Of a stretch of 64,000 bases of DNA, positions 35,114-45,197 are shown piece by piece. The stretch lies in contig CAYRNY010000001.1 of the NCBI GenBank assembly GCA_964425755.1, forward strand, positions 372,001-436,000, written 5' to 3'. A program made the translations under genes and the position numbers. Each line of letters starts with the position of its first letter. Position 1 is the first letter of the stretch. This stretch comes from CAYRNY01 sp964425755 (GTDB lineage Bacteria > Chloroflexota > Anaerolineae > Aggregatilineales > Aggregatilineaceae). Below the pieces are notes generated by a model, which was not told where the DNA came from, ran no database searches, and worked only from the letters and a program-made list of their open reading frames with translations.

Positions 35114-36031
35114 ATGGCGATTCAAACGATTCAACATGGCCGTGTCACCTGGGTGAACATCGAACGCGTGACACCCGATGACATCGCATACCTGCGGGAA
35201 ACCTACCCGCACTTTCACCCGCTGGACCTCGAAGACCTTCAAAGCCGCATCGAGCGCCCGAAGATTGACGAGTACGACGATTACCTGTTCGTCGTGATGC
35301 AGTTCCCGCAGTGGGACGCGATCCAGCGCATCAGCCGCCCTGCGGAAGTCGATATGTTCGTCGGCAGCGGCTATCTTGTCACGGCCAGCGACGGCACGCT
35401 CAAACCGCTGCGGCAGTTGTTCGCGCAGTGCGAGACCGATCCCGACGCACGCGAGCGTTTCATGGGGCGTGGCGCGAGTAAAACCTTCTACACGGTGATC
35501 GACCGGTTGGTCGATTACGTCTTCCCGATCCTTTACAAAGTCGATGCCAACATCCACCACCTGGAAGACGAGATCTTCACCGAGGATTCGCGGCAGGTGA
35601 TGCAGGACCTGTCGATCGTGCGGCGTGACATCATCGCGCTGCGCCGCATCATCCGCCCGCAGATCGTCATCGTGGACAACCTGGAAAAGGTCGACCGCAC
35701 GTTCATACGCGAGGACCTGGACGTCTATTTTGGCGATATCTACGACCACGTCGTCAAGGCGTGGGAAATTGTGGAAGATCATTATGACGTGATCAACGGT
35801 CTGTCGGACATGACAAACACCCTGGTCAGCTACCGGCTGAACGAGGTGATGCAGATCCTGACCGTGATCTCGGTGATCATGATGCCGCTGACGCTGATCA
35901 GCGGTATTTACGGCATGAACGTCGAGCTGCCGCTGCAAGAGCAGCCGATCGCGTTCACGCTGATCATGGGGTTGATGTTCTCGATCGCGCTGGCGATGTT
36001 GGCGTATTTCCGTCACCGAGGATGGTTGTGA
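35114..36031 (+). CDS. corA: CorA-family magnesium/divalent cation channel
   Basis: 305 residues from the ATG at 35114, chosen because the promoter covers any upstream start. A cytoplasmic alpha/beta domain (1-150) and long stalk helix lead to two C-terminal transmembrane helices. The selectivity signature YGMN (GMN at 267-269) closes the first helix, and the short loop VELPLQEQP separates it from the second. Transport of Mg2+ or Co2+/Ni2+ by a homopentamer is expected. The RNase D gene overlaps its stop. Confidence 0.93.
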   Translation: MAIQTIQHGRVTWVNIERVTPDDIAYLRETYPHFHPLDLEDLQSRIERPKIDEYDDYLFVVMQFPQWDAIQRISRPAEVDMFVGSGYLVTASDGTLKPLRQLFAQCETDPDARERFMGRGASKTFYTVIDRLVDYVFPILYKVDANIHHLEDEIFTEDSRQVMQDLSIVRRDIIALRRIIRPQIVIVDNLEKVDRTFIREDLDVYFGDIYDHVVKAWEIVEDHYDVINGLSDMTNTLVSYRLNEVMQILTVISVIMMPLTLISGIYGMNVELPLQEQPIAFTLIMGLMFSIALAMLAYFRHRGWL

Positions 36032-37173
36032 GCTCAATACAGTTACCCCGCGCGACCTACATCCGCCGCACGAGCGAGCTACGCCGCCACGCCGACCGCT
36101 GGCGCGACGAAGCGCTGCTCGCCGTCGACACCGAATCCAACAGCCTGTACGCTTACTACGAGCGCGTGTGCCTGGTGCAGCTTTCCACCCGCACGCAGGA
36201 CTTCATCATCGACCCGCTGTTTGTCGATGACATGGGTCCGCTGGGCGAGCTGCTCGCAGACCCCGCGATCGAGATCATCTTTCACGCGGCGGAATACGAC
36301 GTGATCTCGCTCAAGCGCGATTTTGGGTTCGCGTTCGCCAACATCTTCGACACGATGCTGGCGGCGCGCATCTGCGGCTGGAAGAAGATCGGCCTGGGCA
36401 GCATCCTGGCCGAGCAGTTCGGCATCAAGGCGGAGAAGAAATACCAGCGTGCCGACTGGACCCGGCGACCGCTGCCGTCCGAGCAGTTGCGCTACGCCCA
36501 GATGGACACGCACTACCTGCCGGAGCTGCGCGACCACCTGCTGGACGAACTGCGCGCGCGCGGACGGGAGACCGAGGCACGCGAGACCTTCGCTGAACTG
36601 CCGAAGCTGCCGCCCGCCGAATACACCTTCGACCCGGAAGGCTACTGGCGCATCCAGGCCGTGCGCAAGCTGTCCCCGCAGGGCATCGCGATCGCGCGTG
36701 AGCTGTACCTGCTGCGTGACGCGATCGCGCGCCGCAAGGACCGCCCGCCGTTCAAGGTCTTCAGCGACACCACGCTGGCTAAGCTGGCGCAACTCGCGCC
36801 GCGCCGCCTGGAAGACCTGTACGGGATCAAAGGGCTGAGCACGCGCCTGGCGCGCACCGACGGCGATAAGATCATCGCGGCGGTAGCAAAAGGCCGCCGC
36901 ACCGATCCGCCCGCGCCACCGCAGCGCAAACCGCAGATCGACCCGGACGTGCAGGAACGCTACGAGGCGCTGAAGAACTGGCGCAAGGAGCGCGCGCGGC
37001 AACGCGGCGTCGAGTCCGATGTGATCATCGCGCGCGATACGCTGTGGCTGCTGGCGCACGAAGCCCCGACCAGCGTCGCCGAGTTGGACGACATTCCCGG
37101 TCTCGGCCCCTGGCGGCGCGCCGAGTACGGCGAAGAGTTGCTTGAGGTGTTGTCACGTGCGAACGGATCGTAG
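36028..37173 (+). CDS. rnd: Ribonuclease D
   Basis: 381 residues from the GTG at 36028, which overlaps the corA stop (GTGA) with GAGG 6 bases upstream; an ATG at 36022 is the alternative. The DEDD exonuclease motifs are AVDTESNSLYAY (Exo I), FHAAEYDVISLKRDF (Exo II) and YAQMDTHYLPEL (Exo III, DEDDy Tyr). HRDC-type helical domains lie at about 205-285 and 310-380. RNase D trims 3' ends of tRNA precursors and other stable RNAs. Confidence 0.93.
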   Translation: MSSIQLPRATYIRRTSELRRHADRWRDEALLAVDTESNSLYAYYERVCLVQLSTRTQDFIIDPLFVDDMGPLGELLADPAIEIIFHAAEYDVISLKRDFGFAFANIFDTMLAARICGWKKIGLGSILAEQFGIKAEKKYQRADWTRRPLPSEQLRYAQMDTHYLPELRDHLLDELRARGRETEARETFAELPKLPPAEYTFDPEGYWRIQAVRKLSPQGIAIARELYLLRDAIARRKDRPPFKVFSDTTLAKLAQLAPRRLEDLYGIKGLSTRLARTDGDKIIAAVAKGRRTDPPAPPQRKPQIDPDVQERYEALKNWRKERARQRGVESDVIIARDTLWLLAHEAPTSVAELDDIPGLGPWRRAEYGEELLEVLSRANGS

Positions 37174-37269
37174 TAGGGTAGAATGCGGTTGCCGGTCGTA
37201 GCCGCTGTCGGGCGGGCCGGCGCGCGGCACCGGCCCTGAACCTGTCACCAGGAAACGGAGATATTCCTC

Positions 37270-38670
37270 ATGAAGATCACCTTTCACGGCGCGGCCCGGA
37301 CCGTTACCGGGTCCCAACACTTAATCGAAGTGAACGACCAGCAGTTGCTGCTTGACTGTGGGCTGTACCACGGGCCACGGCGCGAGGCCTTCGAGCGCAA
37401 CCGCAACCTGCCATATGACGCCGAAGCCGTCGACGCGATGATCCTCAGCCACGCCCACATCGACCACAGCGGCAACATCCCCAACCTGGTCAAGAGCGGG
37501 TTTAGCGGCGATATCATATGCACGTTCGCCACGCGCGACCTGTGCTCCACGATGCTGCTCGACAGCGGGTACATCCAGGAACGCGACGCGGAATTCGTCA
37601 ACAAGAAACGCGCACGCAAAAACGAACCGCCGATCGAGCCGGTCTACACGGTCGAAGACGCGGTCAACTCCCTGGAATATTTCACCGCGGTCGGCTACCG
37701 CCGCCAGCGCGAGATATTGCCGGGCATCTACGTGACGTTTCTCGACGCGGGGCACATGCTCGGCAGCGCGATCGTGGTGCTGGATATCGAAGATCGCGAC
37801 ACGGGTAAGGACGTGCGCCTCGTGTTCAGTGGCGACCTGGGCCGTAAAAACATCCCGATCATCCGCGACCCGGAATACGTCGATCACGCCGACGTGCTGC
37901 TGCTGGAAAGCACCTACGGCAACCGGCTGCACGAACCGTATCCCGACTCGGAGAAACGCCTGGAGCGCATCGTCAATGAGACGTTCAAGCGCGGCGGGGC
38001 GTTGATCATCCCGTCGTTCGCCGTCGGGCGCACACAGCAGCTCGTCTATTCGCTGCACCGCTTGATGGTCGCGCGCGACATCCCCCAGATCCCCGTCTTT
38101 GTCGACAGCCCGCTGGCGATCAACGCGACGTCCGTGTTCCGGCTACACCCGGAAGCCTACGACGCCGAAATCCGCGAGTTCATGCTCAAAGAAGGCGACC
38201 CCTTCGGGTTTGACACGCTGCGCTACACGCGCTCGGTCGAACAGAGCAAAGAGCTGAATTTCATGCGCGAGCCTTTCATCGTGATCAGCGCCAGCGGCAT
38301 GGCGGAAAACGGGCGCATCCTGCACCACCTGCGCAACCGTATCGAGGACCCGGCCAACACCATCCTGATCGTCGGCTGGCAGGCCCCCTACACGCTCGGA
38401 CGCCGCATTGTGGAAGAACAACCGACGGTGCGCATCTTTGGGGAAGAACACCAGCTCCGCGCCCATGTCGAGGTGATCAACGGCTTCTCCGGCCACGCCG
38501 ACCGCGACGAACTGGTCGAATGGGTCGGGCACATCGAAAAACGCCCGCGCCGTACTTTCCTGGTGCATGGGGAAGAAGAAGCTGCCTTCGATCTCGCCCA
38601 GACGCTGCACACCGAACTGGGGATGGACGATGTCGACGTGCCGGAGATGGGCCAGCACTTCGTGATCTAG
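37270..38670 (+). CDS. Beta-CASP metallo-beta-lactamase ribonuclease (RMMBL/CPSF73-like)
   Basis: 466 residues. Metal motif SHAHIDHSGNIP (about 60-71), later GHMLGSAIV and SGDLGR ligands, the beta-CASP block (about 205-375; IPSFAVGRTQQLVY) and the RMMBL tail with GFSGHADRDEL. This is the architecture of bacterial CPSF73/YSH1-type RNA-processing exo/endonucleases. Zn-dependent RNA cleavage is expected. It follows the RNase D gene, so two RNA-processing enzymes are adjacent; a gap of 96 bp with a possible TAGAAT -10 (37179) lies between. Confidence 0.92.
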   Translation: MKITFHGAARTVTGSQHLIEVNDQQLLLDCGLYHGPRREAFERNRNLPYDAEAVDAMILSHAHIDHSGNIPNLVKSGFSGDIICTFATRDLCSTMLLDSGYIQERDAEFVNKKRARKNEPPIEPVYTVEDAVNSLEYFTAVGYRRQREILPGIYVTFLDAGHMLGSAIVVLDIEDRDTGKDVRLVFSGDLGRKNIPIIRDPEYVDHADVLLLESTYGNRLHEPYPDSEKRLERIVNETFKRGGALIIPSFAVGRTQQLVYSLHRLMVARDIPQIPVFVDSPLAINATSVFRLHPEAYDAEIREFMLKEGDPFGFDTLRYTRSVEQSKELNFMREPFIVISASGMAENGRILHHLRNRIEDPANTILIVGWQAPYTLGRRIVEEQPTVRIFGEEHQLRAHVEVINGFSGHADRDELVEWVGHIEKRPRRTFLVHGEEEAAFDLAQTLHTELGMDDVDVPEMGQHFVI

Positions 38671-39010
38671 CCGCCCGAACTGCCGCCATTCCCCGCAGGA
38701 CGAAACGCGCGCCCCGCCCATCCGCCGGGGTGTTTGCTTGCCGCCTCACCGCGCGTGAGTGGGTGCTGGTTGAAGCGCCGGTTCGCGGCACGGACGCTGC
38801 ATAGCCGGTTACGTTCCAGCGCCCGGCGAACCCCACAGCACGCGGTTAACGCAACTCGCGATAATTCTGTATAATGGCTAAGAACTTTGACACGGCGATA
38901 CCCGGCAAATCTACTGCGGGAGCTATCACGCAGCGCGCAAGATTCGCCCTGCGGCCCGGCGAACGCGCGCTGCGTTCACACACTCGTCGGTTCGGTGGGG
39001 ACCGGACACC
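38671..39010 (+). other. Intergenic region before the sensor kinase
   Basis: 340 bp. A weak hairpin (CCCCG/CGGGG near 38712-38730) could end the ribonuclease message; the kinase promoter lies at 38846-38875. No gene is evident. Confidence 0.5.
38846..38875 (+). promoter_or_regulatory. Candidate promoter for the sensor kinase
   Basis: TTAACG (38846-38851), 18-bp spacer, perfect TATAAT (38870-38875), leaving a leader of about 130 bases. Confidence 0.5.
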
Positions 39011-42000
39011 ATGACAGCACCCGGCAAACAACAGACAACTCGCACACCCGACCGGTGGCGCAGTCTGTGGAATGCGCTGACCGCCCCTGACGCCAGCCTG
39101 CAAAACCAGGATGACCGGCAGCAGGCGCGGCTGCTCGCCACCCTGACGCTGGTGTTGGTCGCGCTGGGCACACTGGTCGCGCTGGTGCTGCCGCTGATCA
39201 CGGCCCCACGAAAAACGCTCGGAACCCCGGATATATGGATCGCCGGCGCGGGGATCGCCATCCTGGTGCTCGCCTACCGCCTGAGCCGCACGCGGCGCTA
39301 TCGCCTGGCCGCGCGGCTGGCCGTGCTCGTGGCGTCCGGCACGATCTTCGCGCTCGTCATGCCACTCGGCGCGCCGCCCCGCGCGGACCGGCTGCTGTAT
39401 CTCGTCATCCCGGTGCTGTTAAGCAGCATCCTGCTGCCGCTGCGGGAAACGGTCGCGCTGATCGTCGCCCATCTGCTCGGCATGGTGGCGCTTCCGGTCC
39501 TGTTCGCATCGATCGCGCCGCGCGACCTGCAAACCGGGCACGTGCTGCTCATCTCGATCATGATGCTGATCGGCACGCAGTACCTGGCCGCGCGCATGCG
39601 CCAGCGCCAGCACGAACTCCAGCATTACACCGCCCGCACCCGCGCGATGCTCGCGGCCTTCCCCGACCTGATCTTCCGCGTCGACGCGAACGGCACGATC
39701 CTCGACTACGAGGCCGCCGAGCACATCAAGCCCTACCGGCCACCGGAAGAATTCTTGGGGCGCACGCTCTATGACGTCCTGCCGCCGGAAACCGCCGCGA
39801 TCAGCATGGCGCGCATCCGTAAAACGCTGGACACACGCAGCGTGCAGACCAGCGAATACAGCCTGATCAACCATGACGGCGAGCGGGAATGGTTCGAGGC
39901 GCGCAGCGTCCCTTACGGGCCCGGCGAAGTGCTGACCGTCGTCCGCGACGTGACCGAACGCCACCGCGCCGCCCACGCGCTCCGGCGCAGCGAAGAATCG
40001 AAACAGGCGCTGGTCGATGCCATTCCTGACCTGATGTTCCGGCTGGACCGTGACGGCGTGTTCCGGGACTACAAGCCCGCCCGGATCGGGCTGAACATGC
40101 CCGCCGAGCAATTCCTGGGCAAGCCGATTCGTGACGTGTTGCCGCAGCTTGCCGAGCAGACCGAGCAAGCCATCGCGCGCGCGCTGGCGACCGAAGCCGT
40201 GCAGGTGTTTGAGTACCAGCTACCGCTCGACGGCAAGCTGCACACCTACGAAGCACGCATCGGCCCCGGCGGGAACGACGAGGCGATCGCGATCGTGCGC
40301 GACGTGACCGAACAACGCGCCACACAGACGAAGCTGCACGAGCGTGAAACCCGCTACCGCACGCTGTTCGAGGAATCGCCGATCGCGCTGTGGGAAGAGG
40401 ATTTCAGCGCCGTACGCGCTTACATTACCGAACTGCGCGCCCAGGGCATCGCGGACCTGGCGACCTACCTCTACCAGCACCCGGAAGCGGTGCGCGAGTG
40501 CGCGCGGCGGGTCAAGGTGCTGGACGTGAACCAGGCCACGCTGGACCTGTTCGGCCTGGAGATCAAAGACACGCTGCTGGACACGCTCGAACCATTGATC
40601 GATGACGAATGGTACCGCGTGTTCCGGCGCGAGATCGTCGCTTTTGCGAACGGCACACGGCGTTACGAGAGCGAGACCACGCATGCCAACGCCGCCGGCG
40701 CGACGATCCACGCGCTGCTGGTGGTGGTGATCCCCCCAACCTACCAGGATACCTGGGAGCGCGTTTACGTCTCCGTCACCGACATCACCGAGCACAAACG
40801 CACCGAGGCGGCGCTCGCCGCCAGCCAGCGCCAGCTTGACCTGGTGCTCGAAGGCGCGGAGCTGGGGCTGTGGGACTGGGACCTGACCACCAACCGGCTC
40901 GCGTTCAGCCACTGGTGGGCCGGCATCGTCGGCTACCACGTGGACGAGCTGGAGCCGCACATCAGCACCTGGGACGGCATGCTGCATCCCGACGACCGCG
41001 CGCGCGTCTGGGCGGCACACCACGCCCACATGGACGGGCACACGCCGGGCTACGAGAGCGAGTACCGCCTGCGCACCAAGTCCGGCGGCTGGGTGTGGGT
41101 GCTGGATCGCGGCAAGATCGTTGCGCGCGACGAAACGGGCAAACCGCTGCGCATGGTCGGCACGATCGTCGACATCACCAACCGCAAGCACATCGAGGAA
41201 ACCGCCCGCCAGCAACGCGCGCTCGCCGAAGCGCTGGGCGACGTAAGCAAGCTGTTGACCGGCACGCTCGACGTGGACGAGGTGCTCGACCAGATCCTGA
41301 TCACGATCGGGCGCGTGGTCCCGCACGACGCGTCCAGTGTCGCGCTGCTGGATCACGGCATGGTGCACATCGTGCGCAGCCAGGGCTACGACCGGTACGG
41401 CGTCAAAGACCGCATGCACGACACACCGCTCAAAGCGGACGCGTTCCCCACCATCCGCTACATGATCAGCACGCGCCAGCCGGTCCTGGTCCCGGACACG
41501 GCAAACGACCCGCTGTGGGTCGACCTGAACATCACTACCGCGCTGCGCTCGTATGTCGGCGCGCCGATCAGTTGGGACGAACACGTCGCGGGGTTCATCG
41601 GGCTGCAAAGCGCCACGCCGAACTTCTTCGACCGGGCGCACGCCGAACGGCTGCGCGCGTTCGCGGATCAGGCGGCGATCGCGCTGCGCAACGCCCAATG
41701 GTACAACACCGCCCAACGCCACCTGGCCGAGATGCGAACGCTACAGCAGATCATGCTGGACATCACGCGCCAGCTTGACCCCGACGCCCTGCTCAAGAGC
41801 CTGATCCAGCACGCGCTGACCCTGCTCGATGCGGACGCCGGGGGCTTGCTGCTGTACGATCCCGAAGTGGACGCGCTGGTGTGGTCCGCCAGCGCCGGGG
41901 TCGACGCGATCCCGGTGGGAACATCGATCAAACGGGGCGAGGGCCTCGCCGGGCAGGTGTGGGAACGCGGCGAAGCGCTAGCGATCGACAATTACCGCGC

Positions 42001-44413
42001 CTGGGAAGGCCGCCATCCCCTGCTCGCCAGGCAACCATACCACGCGGCGATCGGGGCGCCGATTAACTGGCAGGGGCAACTGCTGGGCGTGGTCAACGCG
42101 GCCATCACCAGCGGCACGCGCACGTTCACAGAACATGACACATGGCTGCTTAACCTGTTCGCGAACCAGGCCGCCGCCGCGATCCAGAACGCGCGCCTGT
42201 TCAACGCAGAATTCGAGCAGCGCGCGCTGGCCGAAGCGCTGCGCGACACCGCCGCCGCGATCAACAGCACGCTGGACCTGCACGAAATCCTGGACCGGGT
42301 GCTGATCGCCATCGGGCGCGTGATCCCGTATGACGCCGCGAACATCCTGCTCGTTGATGGCGACCACGTTTACGTGGCGCACCACCGGGGCTACGACCGC
42401 TACGGGACCGAGGAATACATGCGCAATCTACGCGTGCCGATCGACGCGTGGCCCACCCTGTACGACACACTCGAAGCGGGCCAGGGCTTTCTGATCGCCG
42501 ACACGCACACCGATCCCAACTGGCTGCACCGCGACGAGACCGCCTGGGTGCGCGCGATGATCGGCGTGCCGATCCGCAGCGGCGACAGCGTGATCGGGGA
42601 GCTGAACCTGGACCGTGCCGAACCGCACAGCTTCAAACCGGACGACCTGGCGCACGTGCAGGCGTTCGCCGACCAGGCAGGGATCGCGATCAACAACGCG
42701 CGGTTGTACGCCGAAGTGCGCCGCCACCGCGACGAACTCGAGCGGCGCGTGCTGGAGCGCACGCTCGATCTCAGCGTGCGTAACGCGGTCGCCGAAACGC
42801 TCAGCAGCTCAATCGACACCGACGAGATGCTCAACGGCGTGCTGCACGTCGTCACCGAGCAGCTTGACGTGCAGGCCAGCGCCGTCTACCTGCTCGACCA
42901 GTCCCGTGCCACGATGACACGCGTCGCCAGCTATGTCGCGCCGTCCCACGCCCCCGCGATCCAACTGCCGGACTCGCTCGCCCCGGAGCTTGGCGAGCTG
43001 AACCGGGCGCTGGCACAGGCCGTCGATGTCCCCTCCGTGCTGGCCGTACCGATCTGGCGGCAGGCCCAGGTCGAGGGCGCGATCGCGCTGCTGCACGGCC
43101 AGCCGCGCACGTGGGACGAGGGCGAGCACCGCATGTTGGACGCCATCGGGCGCCAGCTTGGGATCGCGCTGGCGAACGCGCGCTCGTATGCCAGCGCAGT
43201 CCAGGGCGAAGCGCGCATCCGCACGATCCTGCAAAGCGTGACCGACGGGCTGTTGGTGTTCGACAAGAACGACGACCTGCTGCTGATGAATCCCGCCGCC
43301 GAGGAGATGCTCCAGTTCTACGCGCTGGCGGATGGCGGCGAGCGCCGCGCCGCAACGCGGCTGTGGGCGTGGCTGCACGATCACACGACAACACATCCGC
43401 AGCAGCAACGCGTCGAGTTCATGCTGCCGCACGCGCCGCTGGGGCTGGAGAACGAGCGCGCCGTGTTTGCGGCGGATTGCGGCGTCGCGCAGTGCGGGCT
43501 ACTGGCGCAGGGCGACGCGGACGCGCTCTGGCCGTGCTGGTTGCACCCCGGCGAGCTGCCCCTGGAAGAGGCGGCGCAATGCAAGCTTTACAAGCGCGCG
43601 CGCCTGATCGCGGTGCAGGCCGAGCGCGCGCCCGTCAGCCACGAGGAAGGCGACGTCCTGGGCACGGTGATCGTGCTCAATGACGTGACGCATTACCGCG
43701 AACTGGACGAACTCAAAGGCCGCTTCGTCTCGACGGTCTCGCATGAACTGCGCACGCCGCTATCCACGATCCTGCTGCAGATCGGCACGCTGCTGAAGTA
43801 CTACGACCGCTTTGACGAACCCGAACGCCGCGCGATGATCGGGGACATCCAGGCGCAGTCGCAGGTCCTGCGTGACCTGGTCGAGGATATCCTCGAACTC
43901 TCGCGGTTCGATGCCCGGCGCTCGCTGCCCCAAAAGCAGTGGTTCGACATCGTCGCCACGTGCCAGAACGTGCTGGAGTCGATGACCCCGGCAATCAAGG
44001 AAAAAGCGCTGACCGTCGACCGCGCGCAGTGCGGCGGCTCGCGTTACGTGATGGGCGATCCGAACCAGCTCCAACGCGCGATCCGCAACCTGGTGAGCAA
44101 CGCGATCAAGTACACGCCGCCCGGCGGCACGATCACGCTGGCGCTGCACCAGCAGGATCGCAACCTGGTGTTGACGATCGCCGATTCGGGGATCGGAATC
44201 GCGCCGGAGGAGCAGGAACACATCTTCGACCGCTTCTATCGCACCCGGCAGGCGGTCGATATGGCATCGGGCACCGGGTTGGGCCTGCCGATCACCAGGG
44301 AGATCGTCGAGATGCACGGCGGCAGCATCGCGTTTGAAAGCACGCCCGGCGCGGGCAGCACGTTTACGATCACGCTGCCGCTAGGCGGGCTGGATGCCGC
44401 GGATCGCCGGTGA
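39011..44413 (+). CDS. Very large multi-PAS/multi-GAF membrane sensor histidine kinase
   Basis: 1800 residues. N-terminal membrane region of about six helices (35-195), then PAS domains at about 210-325, 330-450, 455-600 and 605-735 (the fourth PAS_3-like, with DLVLEGAELGLWDWDL), GAF domains at about 755-900, 915-1065, 1075-1235 and 1255-1395, and a fifth PAS (1400-1570). The kinase core has the H-box VSTVSHELRTPLSTI (phospho-acceptor His about 1580), N-box IRNLVSNAIKYTP, G1 IADSGIGIAPEE and G2 GTGLGLPI. The fifth PAS holds four Cys in an insertion. No response regulator is adjacent, so the output partner must be elsewhere. Signal unknown. The reading continues without frameshift. Confidence 0.95.
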   Translation: MTAPGKQQTTRTPDRWRSLWNALTAPDASLQNQDDRQQARLLATLTLVLVALGTLVALVLPLITAPRKTLGTPDIWIAGAGIAILVLAYRLSRTRRYRLAARLAVLVASGTIFALVMPLGAPPRADRLLYLVIPVLLSSILLPLRETVALIVAHLLGMVALPVLFASIAPRDLQTGHVLLISIMMLIGTQYLAARMRQRQHELQHYTARTRAMLAAFPDLIFRVDANGTILDYEAAEHIKPYRPPEEFLGRTLYDVLPPETAAISMARIRKTLDTRSVQTSEYSLINHDGEREWFEARSVPYGPGEVLTVVRDVTERHRAAHALRRSEESKQALVDAIPDLMFRLDRDGVFRDYKPARIGLNMPAEQFLGKPIRDVLPQLAEQTEQAIARALATEAVQVFEYQLPLDGKLHTYEARIGPGGNDEAIAIVRDVTEQRATQTKLHERETRYRTLFEESPIALWEEDFSAVRAYITELRAQGIADLATYLYQHPEAVRECARRVKVLDVNQATLDLFGLEIKDTLLDTLEPLIDDEWYRVFRREIVAFANGTRRYESETTHANAAGATIHALLVVVIPPTYQDTWERVYVSVTDITEHKRTEAALAASQRQLDLVLEGAELGLWDWDLTTNRLAFSHWWAGIVGYHVDELEPHISTWDGMLHPDDRARVWAAHHAHMDGHTPGYESEYRLRTKSGGWVWVLDRGKIVARDETGKPLRMVGTIVDITNRKHIEETARQQRALAEALGDVSKLLTGTLDVDEVLDQILITIGRVVPHDASSVALLDHGMVHIVRSQGYDRYGVKDRMHDTPLKADAFPTIRYMISTRQPVLVPDTANDPLWVDLNITTALRSYVGAPISWDEHVAGFIGLQSATPNFFDRAHAERLRAFADQAAIALRNAQWYNTAQRHLAEMRTLQQIMLDITRQLDPDALLKSLIQHALTLLDADAGGLLLYDPEVDALVWSASAGVDAIPVGTSIKRGEGLAGQVWERGEALAIDNYRAWEGRHPLLARQPYHAAIGAPINWQGQLLGVVNAAITSGTRTFTEHDTWLLNLFANQAAAAIQNARLFNAEFEQRALAEALRDTAAAINSTLDLHEILDRVLIAIGRVIPYDAANILLVDGDHVYVAHHRGYDRYGTEEYMRNLRVPIDAWPTLYDTLEAGQGFLIADTHTDPNWLHRDETAWVRAMIGVPIRSGDSVIGELNLDRAEPHSFKPDDLAHVQAFADQAGIAINNARLYAEVRRHRDELERRVLERTLDLSVRNAVAETLSSSIDTDEMLNGVLHVVTEQLDVQASAVYLLDQSRATMTRVASYVAPSHAPAIQLPDSLAPELGELNRALAQAVDVPSVLAVPIWRQAQVEGAIALLHGQPRTWDEGEHRMLDAIGRQLGIALANARSYASAVQGEARIRTILQSVTDGLLVFDKNDDLLLMNPAAEEMLQFYALADGGERRAATRLWAWLHDHTTTHPQQQRVEFMLPHAPLGLENERAVFAADCGVAQCGLLAQGDADALWPCWLHPGELPLEEAAQCKLYKRARLIAVQAERAPVSHEEGDVLGTVIVLNDVTHYRELDELKGRFVSTVSHELRTPLSTILLQIGTLLKYYDRFDEPERRAMIGDIQAQSQVLRDLVEDILELSRFDARRSLPQKQWFDIVATCQNVLESMTPAIKEKALTVDRAQCGGSRYVMGDPNQLQRAIRNLVSNAIKYTPPGGTITLALHQQDRNLVLTIADSGIGIAPEEQEHIFDRFYRTRQAVDMASGTGLGLPITREIVEMHGGSIAFESTPGAGSTFTITLPLGGLDAADRR

Positions 44414-44478
44414 TTCTTCGCCGTTTTCGCCGGCACCAACAGGCCGCGCGGGTTTCCCGTGCGCCCCGCGTATCACGG

Positions 44479-44507
44479 TTGACGAAACGACGGCGCTATG
44501 CTACACT
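44479..44507 (+). promoter_or_regulatory. Promoter for infC-rpmI-rplT
   Basis: TTGACG (44479-44484), 17-bp spacer, TACACT (44502-44507). Transcription should begin near 44514. Confidence 0.55.
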
Positions 44508-44552
44508 GCATTGCCAAGCATGAATGAATCGCCAAGTCGAAAGGACAGGGCC

Positions 44553-45074
44553 ATAAGCACGGGAAATTACCGGATCAACGAACGTATTCGCGCACGTGAA
44601 GTCCGCTTGATCACCGATGATAACGAGAATATGGGGGTCGTACCGTTACCGCGCGCGCTGGACCTCGCTGCTGAGCGCGGGCTGGACCTGGTGGAAGTCG
44701 CGCCGAACGCGAACCCGCCGGTTTGTAAAGTGATGGACTTCGGTAAGTTTCAATACGAGCGTGCCAAGAAAGAACGCGAAGCACGTAAGCAGCAGAAGCA
44801 GGTCGAAGTCAAAGAGATCCGGTTAAGGCCCAAGACTGACGATCATCACCGCAAATTCAAAGTGCGTGATGCGCGCCGTTGGCTGGAAGACGGCATGAAG
44901 GTCAAGGTTCGCATCCGCTTTCGGGGGCGTGAGATCACGTATCCCGAAATCGCGCGGGACATGCTCGACGAGGTGGCGCAAGAGCTTTCCGATATCGCCG
45001 TGATCGAGCAGCGGCCCAACATGGAAGGCCGCACGATGCTGATGGTCCTGGCACCGGCATCGGAAAAGAAGTAA
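44553..45074 (+). CDS. infC: Translation initiation factor IF-3, probable AUA start
   Basis: 173 residues if started at ATA 44553. An AAAGGA at 44540-44545 is 7 bases before this codon, and the resulting N-terminus STGNYRINERIRAREVRLI aligns with the usual IF-3 start. An ATG at 44520 in frame has no ribosome site and would lie about 6 bases from the predicted 5' end. infC genes commonly use AUU/AUC/AUA so that IF-3 represses its own synthesis. The family block LVEVAPNANPPVCKVMDFGK and the C-domain KVRIRFRGREITYPE are intact. First gene of an infC-rpmI-rplT operon. Confidence 0.93.
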   Translation: MSTGNYRINERIRAREVRLITDDNENMGVVPLPRALDLAAERGLDLVEVAPNANPPVCKVMDFGKFQYERAKKEREARKQQKQVEVKEIRLRPKTDDHHRKFKVRDARRWLEDGMKVKVRIRFRGREITYPEIARDMLDEVAQELSDIAVIEQRPNMEGRTMLMVLAPASEKK

Positions 45075-45197
45075 CGCGCCGCACAGCATCGCAGCAACGC
45101 TTTGCGGGCCAGCCTGGGCATTCCAGGCCACAAAACGGTAAGCCTGCGCCGCACGTTTTACTGTGCGGTGCTAGCGTGTTTATAGGGAGTGACGCCT

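Noticed and set aside
44520..44552. ATG at 44520 as the infC start
   Set aside because: No ribosome site, about 6 bases from the predicted mRNA end, and it adds residues before the conserved IF-3 start. It is kept only as the alternative.
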